Source: Plecoglossus altivelis
Taxonomy: Eukaryota > Chordata > Actinopteri > Osmeriformes > Plecoglossidae
NCBI GenBank assembly: GCA_036571765.1
Contig: BROE01000012.1
Location: forward strand, 10,280,121-10,344,120
DNA: 64,000 nucleotides
Direction: 5' to 3'
A program made the position numbers and the translations under genes. The notes beneath the pieces are model-generated. The model was given only the letters and a program-made list of their open reading frames with translations, had not been told where the DNA came from and did no database searches. Position 1 is the first letter of the stretch. Every line of letters starts with the position of its first letter. Below are positions 1 to 9,120 of this stretch, in pieces.

Positions 1-1259
1 CATATCCATAGATATTGTCATAATATATCATATTCCGTATCAAAGGGTTACAAAGCAGGTACTAGTTTTCCGAGCTGAAAATAGCTAGCTTCGACAAAAA
101 GTAGTGCTGTCCTCTATGACTTCCGTGTTTACACTCTTCTCAGCCTTTCCCTCCAGTTCTCTCCGAAGACGCACTCAAATCCACCTGTCACTCAATACCC
201 ACCCCGTGCACCATTGGCTCTCTCTTCATTTAAGACCCACCCCCCTTTAACATCTTATTGGACGCAAGAAGTGCTTCGAACGAGTCGCGAAAGCCGTTGG
301 ACTAATGGTGCTGTCAATCAAAGCGACGACCGCCTTGATGTATAACAATGCTTCCGCCATCAACTAAAACAAAATACTTACAAAAAAAACTATTGTCACA
401 GAAATAACCTTTCAAATTACTCGATACATGTAAAAAATATGTATAAACTTGAATGCTGGATGATAAATCCAAAAACTATGACCGGGACCCCCTGCTGAAG
501 CCACAAACTGCACGAGCCACGACAATCACTCGTTTGGACAACGGGACCATTTTTGGCAATGAAATGTTGAGATGGAATATAATAAAACAGCAGCATTAAT
601 TGACGGATAATCAACATGTGACCATTTCCCCGAAACATGTATGCTCATGCTATGGTTAGAACGCTATGTAGCTTAGGAAAACTGTTGGTGGAACGTTATT
701 CAATATGAGAAAAAAAAAAAAAAAAGATTTCCATTTGCAGCGGAAATAGGATCACAAAAGTAAAACAGTTAAATCAAATACTTCGGTACTAAATTTTAAT
801 TCAGAGGCCAAATACATTTTATGAGAAATATTACAGATGTGTGGATAAAAATAAATAAATCTACATGCCCTTCCGACTCAGACAGCGTGGCAAAGACGTA
901 GGAAAGACAACATCTTCCACACTTCCTGGTTTCCTCAGCAGCTAGCTGTGAACCGTTATTCCGACAAATATCGAAGGCGTTATAGTGCATGCCGGTGTGC
1001 AACAGACAATGTGTGCAGACTACAGTCCGAGCTTGCAGACAGACAGAATAAACTATACTTTATAACAATTTAAGACGTGATGAAGAAATTTGGGAGAACG
1101 CCATGCATGTTGCTAGCCAAGGTGATTACTTCCTGATCTGCCCTCCATTACTTCACACAACTACTTAACGGATAAGAGCGCAGGGTTCGCCATAAACATA
1201 GGCAAGACACGTTACTAATCGCAAACTTGATGAGTCTGAAAGTAATTTCGTAACGTTAC
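1..1259. other. elf2 intron with a promoter-like patch at about 200-360
   Basis: No coding exon is seen. A CpG-containing stretch carries two inverted CCAAT boxes (ATTGG at 213-217 and 257-261) and, on the minus strand, a GGCGGAAG ETS-type site near 352-358. This could be a further internal promoter of elf2. A poly-A run lies near 710-725. Confidence 0.4.
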
Positions 1260-1320
1260 CTGCTCTGATGAGCAGATCGAGTTGGTTTGCGGGCCCCCCC
1301 TCATGCAGTGAAGTCGCCAT
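1260..1320 (-). CDS. elf2: elf2 alternative first coding exon (NERF-1 type)
   Basis: The exon has 20 codons plus one base and reads MATSLHEGGPANQLDLLIRA, against MATSLHEG-PTNQLDLLIRA in human NERF-1. The donor is CAG|gtaacg. The ATG has a good context (AACATGG). A possible acceptor (ctgcag) lies just upstream at about 1336-1341, so this may be an internally spliced start exon or may carry its own promoter in 1321-2270. Confidence 0.88.
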
Positions 1321-2903
1321 GTTCTTCCCTTGCTGCAGATTCACATTGACTTAACTGAAATGCATTGGCAGCCACTATCTCAGATCACTCCGCCGTCACA
1401 GGAAATCTCCTCAAATTCAGCTAAACGCACAACAGCCACACTGCCGGAGAGAGATATCCTTCCGCAGCAAACACAGGAAATCCTCCGCCTCTTGCGTAGA
1501 CTAGACGTCAACAGGAAGAAAGTGACTACCGTGTAAGATGACGATTCAAACATTATAATTATAATATAACGATTGCCACTGCGTTCAATCGCAGATAAGT
1601 TGGATTTTGAAAAAGAAAACTTTGTGGGCTTCTTGATTCGTGAAATACGGCTCTTAAAATAACATAAAGCTTTCATAGTTTGATTTCCTACATGCTTTTC
1701 ATTCTCTCTTATCGTTTCGGAGAGGAGCGCTATACTTGTATCATTCGAAACTTAGTATATGTAATTTCTCATATTTTAAGCTTTGACGTTAATAGATGTA
1801 TGCTTATTTCTTATTACAAGATTTGATTAGGTAACCCAATACTAGTAGCCAAGCAAGCAAGGCGTTGACTGTAGATGTTGATATGCATATGTCTAGAAGT
1901 GTCTGTCTTATACAAATGTTCCTTGTGTAACAAGTGCTTGTAATCATGTTGCGTGTGGACGTCCACACTGTCCTTTCACAATAAATAGAAAAGATTATAA
2001 CATGTATTGTGTTTTACGACCAGGGGAAACCACAAGATGGCAGTGTCTACAATGTGGCTAGTCTAGTCTATGGCAGTGTCTAATTTGTGGTAAGTCTTGT
2101 TGACATACGCCAGTGACCAAGAGGTCTGCACATCTTCAACATATCAGATACATCCTACTGCTAAAGTAGTGGTTTAGATAAGGAAAATAAAGTGCCAATA
2201 CTTTAGAAGAGGATTGACTGTGTGTGTGTGTGCATGAGCGTGCGTGCGCACACATCCACCTTCCTCTCACCTGTCTCAGCCGTCTCAGTCTCCACTTCCT
2301 GCTCGTCTCCCACGTCATGCATCAGGTAGGTCCCATCATCGTACACCAGCACCTGGGCTGAGAAGCACTGCTCCAACTCCTGCCCCAGCCCCGCGCCTGG
2401 AATCTCCTCTACAATCACTGCCCGGTACTCCCCTTCCTCCACCTCCTCTCCAGCCCCCGTTTCCACCTCCTCCTCATAGGCCTCCTCCTCTACCTCGCCC
2501 TCTGCCTCGCCCTCCATCTCCACCTCAACTTCACACTGGCCCTCCTCCTTGAAAAAGAAGGGATGGATGGAGGAGAAAGAGTGTCACAGTATGAAAATGG
2601 CCGTTGAACAGAGATGGTTAGCAAACAAACAGGATAAGCAAATATGTCAAAAAGAAGAAAAAAAAGATGCAACTTAGAGAAACACCATCAATCATACTCC
2701 TTTGTTTGTTTTAACTTTTAAAACAAAATCTATCACGAGTGAGTTGAGTAACCCCTATATATCTAACGATCTATCTAATCGAAAAAGCAATACGTGAAAC
2801 AAGGTGTGTGTATGCACGTGTGCCTCACCTGTTGAGGATCTTCCACTGCAGTGACATACTCCACCACTGCCCCTCCGCTGTCAACGAGCACCACCGAGGT
2901 CAT
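1260..2903 (-). CDS. elf2: elf2, ETS-family transcription factor: 5' coding exons only (gene continues off the left edge)
   Basis: This is the 5' part of the gene for ELF2/NERF, a nuclear ETS-domain transcription factor that binds GGAA sites. Three coding exons are visible and encode two alternative N-termini. The upstream pair encodes the NERF-2 type start (MTSVVLVDSGG), followed by a segment containing AVIVEEIPGA and AQVLVYDDGTYLMHDV. Human ELF2 has near-identical AVIVEPVP and AQVLVYDDETYMMQDV. The downstream single exon encodes the NERF-1 type start (MATSLHEGGPANQLDLLIRA). Both routes end in phase 1, so both can join the same next exon, which lies beyond base 1. The ETS DNA-binding domain and C-terminus are outside the window. 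Family identity is strong; whether this is a fish elf2a or elf2b copy cannot be told here. Confidence 0.9.
1321..2270. other. elf2 intron between the alternative starts
   Basis: The sequence is AT-rich non-coding. A promoter for the NERF-1 type transcript could lie here, but no TATA or clear core element was recognised. A short GT-rich run (about 2218-2255) sits just 3' of the 2271 donor. Confidence 0.5.
2271..2547 (-). CDS. elf2: elf2 second coding exon (NERF-2 path), acidic-rich
   Basis: The 277-nt exon enters in phase 0 and leaves in phase 1. The acceptor is ttcaag|GAG and the donor is ACAG|gtgaga. It encodes an N-terminal Glu-rich run of roughly 38 residues, then the conserved ELF2 transactivation segment (YRAVIVEEIPGA, AQVLVYDDGTYLMHDV, EQEVETE). 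The human exon has only a few residues before AVIVE, so the Glu-rich run is extra. The opposite-strand Pro-rich ORF over it is a shadow. Confidence 0.9.
2829..2903 (-). CDS. elf2: elf2 first coding exon (NERF-2 type)
   Basis: The exon has 25 codons, MTSVVLVDSGGAVVEYVTAVEDPQQ in two stretches (MTSVVLVDSGG then AVVEYVTAVEDPQQ), resembling human MTSAVVDSGGTILELSSNGVE. The donor is CAACAG|gtgagg, phase 0. A strong acceptor (tttgtttcag) at about 3000-3009 suggests that the exon starts at 2999 with about 96 nt of 5' untranslated sequence, so at least one non-coding exon should lie further right. Confidence 0.88.
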
Positions 2904-4804
2904 GATGCATGCCCGGCCAGCCTTGGCTCAACGCCTGCCCCTTGTGCGGGAGCTTCGCTGAGGCCGCCCTCGGAAATACGCCCAGCCAACACCGGATCGC
3001 TGAAACAAAACGGAGGGACGTCAGTTCCTTTGATAAATACCAAAGCTAAAGATTTGGAGACGGAATTCGGTTTTGTAGCCACAACCTGGACGATCAACAA
3101 CTGGCAATCCTATGCTCTCATCTGAGGACCCAATCAGAATGCAGTCCCAGGCTTCTGCTACCTCCCCCTTCGCATCTGCTTTCTCTTGGCTACTGGACAC
3201 AGGAAGCGCCTGTCTACTGAGTCAGGAATCAAAACTAAAACAGGAAGTTAGCTCTGTTACCTCCCTTTTGGTGTAGAGGATGGCTCAGTGGGGGCTGGGG
3301 GGGCACCATGGCAACCATTGCCATTAGCGACAGCGAGGGTTTTCATTTCCTGCTTCGTAGTGCTCCGACAAGGGACGATCAGGCAGATAGGGGAGAGTAC
3401 AAACTGCGCGCTCAAAACACTTCTGAGAAAAGCACGGCAGGAAACTCACTGAAATGTGGTCAGGGCTTTCATCTTGTCTGGATGGAGCCCAGCAGCTCTC
3501 CCTGGAGAGGAGCGCGGGAGCATCATGTCTTCCACGTCCAGCTGTGGAGCCTCCTCTGTCTCTGTCACCAGCACCAAACTCTGCCATCTATAATAGATGG
3601 GCCAGGCTGGGGTGACGTTCCCTGAGACTGACCCAGGATCTGTTCTGGTGGAACCACCTTCACTCATCAATTATTCATCAGCAACCAGCTGAGACAGATC
3701 TGGAACCAGCTCAGTCTGGAACAACCATGCACACTGTTGCTCTGGTTCTGTGTGTGTATGTGTGTGTGAAAACAATGACTGTGAGAAAGAGGCAGAGAGT
3801 GTGTGTGTGTGTGTGTGTGTGCGTTTGCATGAGGGAAAATGGAGTGTATACTTGCAGTCACAAGGCCTTGTAGATAGCATTGTCTGCAGGTTTCAATTCC
3901 ATTGGCACTAAGACGATAACCACAGACGGGACCTTCATTAAAAAGATGCTGTTGGAAACGCAGACGCAAGCTCTCTGTTAGTCTCTCTTTCCCACACTCA
4001 GGCTGGCTGCCTCTCCCACTCTGTTCCTCTCCCCAACTCGACGGCTGCTTGTCTGTTTCTGGCTCCATTTTTTTTTTCTTGAAGTCCTCACCAAAAAAAC
4101 GACCCCGCACCCCGAAATAGAAATAGCTAAGTTGTTAGGCTTCAAAGATTGTTTAAAGATTAACCATCTCTTTATCGTTCCAATACAGATCCACTCCTTT
4201 AAATACTGAGTCATTCCTTGGACCATACGAGGTCTGAGACACTGTCCTACTTCAGAGTGGACCCACCCCTCCTTCACGCTCTTTACCAAGCCCAAAGGGC
4301 TTGACGTGCAAGTCTGCCAAACTAGACTTTCCACCAGCAAACGGGTCCTACCAGACCTACAGGCTGGGAGCCAAGACAACAGCTACAGGACGCTAGCTCC
4401 AGGACGCTGCCCATTTAATCCCTTTGAAAGTTTCAGAAATCAACCTAGAACCAGGGAAGGAAATGGCACCAAAAAAAAAAAAACAAAAAAATTGAACTAG
4501 CGGCCGAGGACTGTGACAAATTGACGTCTGCCACATCACCTTGGCTTGCTAATAGCAAGGGGAGGAAAACAAGTTTAATCTAGGCTAATAAAACCTTGAG
4601 GTTGTGAATCATCGATGAAGCCTGTTAGCTGTGTAGCATTGACTTGTAAAAACTGTCCGTAAACATATGCAGGGAAGCCAAAAGGACTGAAACAAACCAA
4701 CCACTTGCAGCAAGTTGAGGAACTTACCTTGGAAAATACAGACCATGGTTCTATTAGAGCAGTTGCAGGCTGTGATATTTAAAAGTAATTCCGCCTGCCA
4801 GTTG

Positions 4805-4839
4805 TCACCCAGTCATGATGACTGGTCATGACTGGGTGA
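4805..4839. repeat. Perfect 14-bp inverted repeat with 7-nt loop
   Basis: The left arm 4805-4818 (TCACCCAGTCATGA) is the exact reverse complement of the right arm 4826-4839, around a 7-base loop. It lies in an elf2 intron. No terminator or RNA family is implied. Confidence 0.85.
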
Positions 4840-5950
4840 ATTCTTGCCGGGTCATCCTGACCACTCTGATACAAAACTCCACCGTTCCAGAGACTAGGAA
4901 AAAGTGTTCCCTGCTGTACAAGAGGATCATATGATATTCATGCTGGAGTAGAGGGAATAGGGAAAGGGCGGTGGAGGGGGGGGGTGTGGTTGAGCCAAAA
5001 TTGATCTTCTTCCACATTTCTCCCAGCAGCCACATCTCCTCTTTCAAATCTCTCCTCTGCCGTCTTTGCATCCCTCCATCTCTCTTCATCTCTGCCTCCT
5101 CGGGTTGCTCCATGCGCCAGAAAGAGCTTCTGAGAGCGACTCAGCACTTAGAACGAGCCCTGCCCCCAGATCACATGATGAGGGTGGAACACGCACACAC
5201 TCAGTGTCACATGATCCAGCAACAACTGAGCTTTTGTTCAGACCGTTGCTAACGATACAACGCCCTGCCTTGTGCCGCGTCCTGTCATCTCCCTGAAGCT
5301 CGCTCGCACACACACAAGACTCAACTTATACACAACACAAACGGCAGGGCCTTGGAACTGCAGGTACTCGGTGAACATCCACATGCAAGTTTAAAATACA
5401 CCCAGACGTTTGCAAGGATTTCAGTTCATGTGACACGATAAACTCCTTGAAAGATCGTGGAAGGCTGCTAAATAGGTGACTGATAAAATATTACACACGG
5501 ACCTATGCAGCTATAATGTTAGCCTTAGCGCAAGCGTTGGATTACATGTGGCCTCACCCCGTCCAGACTCTGTCCTGCCATAAAGTCTGTCCTGCAAGCA
5601 ACAGTGATCTCTGACTCTGAGCATAGCGACACACACACAGGGATCTCTATATCTCCCTATCTCTAGCTCATTTCAGCACGGACCACAAAAAACACCAACA
5701 GATTTAGCGTGAATGAATATCTTCATTTGAAGCCACACCTCGCAGCTGTGGGGTTTGCTGAATTCGAAGGATGACCTCACACAAAATGATAAGAAAAGAC
5801 AAAAAAAACACTTCAAGAAGTTCGCTTTTTTCCCCCTCACATACCCTAATTTAGGACTGAGAGGGCTTCCATTGCTGTGACGCTTCTGTAAATGATTTAA
5901 CGTTCTCTTGAAAACAGCCTATCGTATCAAAATGAGACGTCTTATGCCCA

Positions 5951-6003
5951 AGTGTGTGTGTGCGTGCGTGCGGGCGCGCGCGGGCGCGAGCGAGCGAGCG
6001 AGA
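5951..6003. repeat. Alternating GT/GC and GAGC tract (Z-DNA-prone)
   Basis: A GTGTGTG run changes into GCGTGCGTGC, then GCGCGCGCGGGCGCG, then GAGC repeats. Alternating purine-pyrimidine sequence of this type favours Z-DNA. Confidence 0.7.
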
Positions 6004-7343
6004 CCTCCCCACAGTTTGTAAACAGCGGTTTCGTTGTTCAACAAGTAAACCCAACACTGTCGCTTTCATAGCCGCATCCCCATGTTACCCAAGTAACCAT
6101 CAGTCCTGCCACTGATCTCAGCCGAGCTCTTTGGTCAAACAATAACGTTAACTAAACATTTATGCACAGAGCAGCCAGCCTATAGCAAACATTACACAAG
6201 GCATTCAGAATTTCACCACAGTAAGAAAAGAGAGATAAGCCGGTTGGACTAATAAATGTTCAATGTCAGAGTTAGCCTAGCCATGCGGGTTCCATTCAAA
6301 ATAATTGGGATTTTTGTGTTTGTTGTAAATGTTCATCCGTCATTTTCCCCCAGTATAAAAAACATTGATTAAAACATAAAAATATAACCACACTGCAGTA
6401 GCAATTATTTTCTGAGATACATAGTCGACAAATGTAGGTGCAACTGAAGTTTAAATCGTTGTTTAATTCACTTCCAGTTTATTTTGATAAAGATTTAAAA
6501 AGTATCTGATCGTATCTGGTCTGATCGATCGCAAACCTGAAACTAAACACACATACAAACATCTGCAAGAATAATATTTTGCTTGCATCTGTAACAGAGC
6601 AAATCTTAAACTTCCTTAAATGTGATATATATATATGAAACTCGAAGTAACATTAAAATATACAATACGATAAAGTGATTACAGATACATAGCTACAACT
6701 ATGTGCTTTTCAACATTGCCACCGTCGATAGAGTCTAATGTAATCTAATGTCACAGCCAACAACAACCACAACTTGGAAAAAGGCAGGCTAGCTCTTGCT
6801 AGCTCTAGCAGTTTGGGGATAACTATCGCCATTCAGCTTGTTTAAAGGTCTAGCCGATTGCTACAAGAAGAGTTCCAGTTGGCCGAGAGTTTGTTTACAT
6901 TCCTTTCTAATAAACGTGTTTGCGAGTTCATAGTCGTACAGCAGACGACGGGCAATTGTTAGTGGTTAGCTAGCTAGCCACCTAGCTGAGCTGGCTTGTA
7001 GTACCACACGTCATTAAACAAGCTGCCCTTCCAAAAAGTCTGCCAAGGCAATTAACTAGTGCATGTCTTGATGTTGAGTACAAAAAAATGTTGACCCGAG
7101 ATACATTTTGCAATTAAACCCGAGCTCAAGAAAGTCACTTTGCAATTGGAAAACTAAAGCCAGGTCTTGAAATACATTCCAGACAGTGACTGACAGCAAA
7201 AAAAGCATGCCTTGCCTAATGCTGTATTCCCAATTACAATAGAAAATGCATGTTCTTAATATGTAGCTGGCTTGTTGGCTACACTGGCAAGCTGCAGCAG
7301 AAAACATGATCTGACAGACACATGACAGAGGCAACCTGCTTAC

Positions 7344-7740
7344 CTGGCTTTAATGCTTCTCCAGCCCAATAATTAGTGGTTTGATGATGCGGCGACTGAC
7401 TAATGCACACACAGTTCGCGTCTAGTAGCTGTATTGACAGCAAACGTTATCTGGCTATCTACGCCAACGCCGTTATTAGTGTCCAGTGGCAGTGGGACTA
7501 GAGTTGACATCCCGTAGTAACCTAGTAGCTTGCTAGTTTCAGCTAGCTAACGAATGCGGAGTGTAGTTTAAGAATCAGCATTCCTCCGTTACTGTAATGA
7601 TCTCATCCGTTTCATTTGCTTTTCAGTTAAATAAGAAACACAATACATTGTTGTTCCAAACAGTAAACAAAGAAATTTACATGGAGGTTACTGCTTGTAG
7701 ATGGAAGATCCAGGTCAAAATCACGCACCCTGCCAGCGAC
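7344..7740 (-). other. elf2: Candidate elf2 non-coding first exon
   Basis: On the minus strand a near-consensus donor, GCCAG|gtaagc, ends a putative exon at 7344. It lies between the CRE at 7755 and the acceptor at 3000, where a 5' UTR exon of elf2 is required. The right end is a guess based on the CRE and nearby CpGs; no start site can be read directly. Confidence 0.35.
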
Positions 7741-7754
7741 TGACACACACATCG

Positions 7755-7762
7755 TGACGTCA
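7755..7762. promoter_or_regulatory. Full cAMP-response element (TGACGTCA)
   Basis: A perfect palindromic CRE lies in a small CpG-containing patch (7725-7800) that may be the elf2 promoter. CREs of this type bind CREB/ATF factors. Promoter assignment is inference from position. Confidence 0.5.
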
Positions 7763-9082
7763 CGCGGATCGGCCACTGCCCCCCTCGGTTTCCAGAAATA
7801 ACAACACACAGTACTTAAAAACCACCCTCAATACCGGTCATTCTTTTTTCAATTAATTATCTCTTCGTTTCACAGCGATGGCATTTACGACATGCTGGCT
7901 TTATCTAATTAATACCTGTCCTTGACAGGTATGCAACTTTATGCAGTACACAGCAGTACATTATCCTTACAGCATTGTTACATTTCATGGTTATCTTTGA
8001 GCTTGTATACGTTGTGTTTACGTAGCATAAATATATAATTTATTGTAGTAGTAGGATTAACTCTTACATGCATTACATAAAATTACATACAGGCATAAGA
8101 CTAAGTTTGTAGCACCATCTTCTGGTGAAATCAAATGTTATTTTTGGTTACAGCCAACAGTTTAAATATTTATTCCAAGGGTCCAAACAAACAAGAAACA
8201 TAGACATTTTGTCTCACTCTGCAGGTGATATAATGTGAGGTCCATACATCTTCCTGTGATTCATTCAGAAGTGCAAATTAAGTTGACACCAAATGTGTTA
8301 TTTAAATACATATTAACAGTCGTTTTTATTTATCTGCTCAACATTCTACTGTGTGGCAAAAGAAACTGGAAAAAACGAGCAAGTATCCTAACATCCTCAA
8401 TACTACTTTATATTTATACTAAATATTATACTCTAATGTTTAAAGTCCTTTGGAGACAATGAATGTACATTTGTAATGTATATTGTTTTCATAAAGGTTA
8501 GCAGAGTATTGGGCAGTTAGCAAACACCATTACTTCATAAAACTAAAATAGCCATTAAGGAACTGACATCACTTTTTACTTTGCCTATACAATCCATCAG
8601 ACAACTTTAAATTGGCCACTTTCAAGAATAAAGTGATTCACTTTTAATACATTCAATCGGTCATGTGAATTACCTTTAATACATTCAACTGGTCATGTGA
8701 ATACATTTTAAAACAATCAACTGGCCACATGGATAACTGAATACAGTCAACTGGTCATGCTTATGCATATAAATACGTTCAATGAACTTCGCAATGGCGG
8801 CACCTTGAGTTACTTAGTAGTAATTGGAACTAAAAAGTCTAACTTCTAAACAAATCCTAGACAAAGTGCCTATCCAAACCTTAGAAAAGTGCTTAACTAT
8901 CAGCAGACAAGCAAGTGTACATGGTTTATCTGACCTATGGTTGACTAGGGACACATTGATGTTGTTGACATTGGAACAGAGTGAAAGAACAAATCAGAGG
9001 TCATTCTAAGACTGCGCTGTGTGACCGCCCTTTTTCTGATTGACAGCTGGGGGAAATTCCGGAAGGCACGTCTCTGTTCATC
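7763..9082. other. mgarp 3' UTR and intergenic sequence between elf2 and mgarp
   Basis: No coding exon was found. On the minus strand AATAAA polyadenylation signals occur at 8169-8174 and 8325-8330 and could end the long mgarp transcript. A degenerate tandem repeat lies at 8638-8785. ndufc1, which sits near this spot in human, was looked for and not seen. Confidence 0.45.
8638..8785. repeat. Degenerate tandem repeat (about 30-35 bp unit)
   Basis: Four or five imperfect copies of a unit resembling AATACATTCAACTGGTCATG followed by TGAAT. The repeats are diverged in both length and sequence. Confidence 0.6.
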
Positions 9083-9120
9083 TCAGGACTGGACTGAGAT
9101 CACGGCCAGGCTCTCAATGG
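9083..9120 (-). CDS. mgarp: mgarp last exon of the long isoform
   Basis: A T-rich tract and ctcctcag acceptor precede 12 codons (AIESLAVISVQS, the first one split) and TGA. Phase 1 matches the distal exon donor. It is a very short coding tail, predicted from splice signals. Confidence 0.55.

Larger units (their letters stand above)
3000..7343. other. elf2 5' intron (non-coding)
   Basis: This is the putative first intron of elf2, between a non-coding exon near 7.3-7.7 kb and the ATG exon. No convincing coding exon was found on either strand. It contains GT runs (3755-3823), a perfect hairpin (4805-4839) and a GC-alternating tract (5951-6003). The short ORFs here lack family resemblance. Confidence 0.5.

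Noticed and set aside
2244..2552. Plus-strand Pro-rich ORF
   Set aside because: Antisense of the acidic elf2 exon, whose frame matches ELF2.
7763..9082. Looked for ndufc1 between elf2 and mgarp
   Set aside because: No ORF resembled the short NDUFC1 protein; a split gene with diverged exons cannot be fully excluded.
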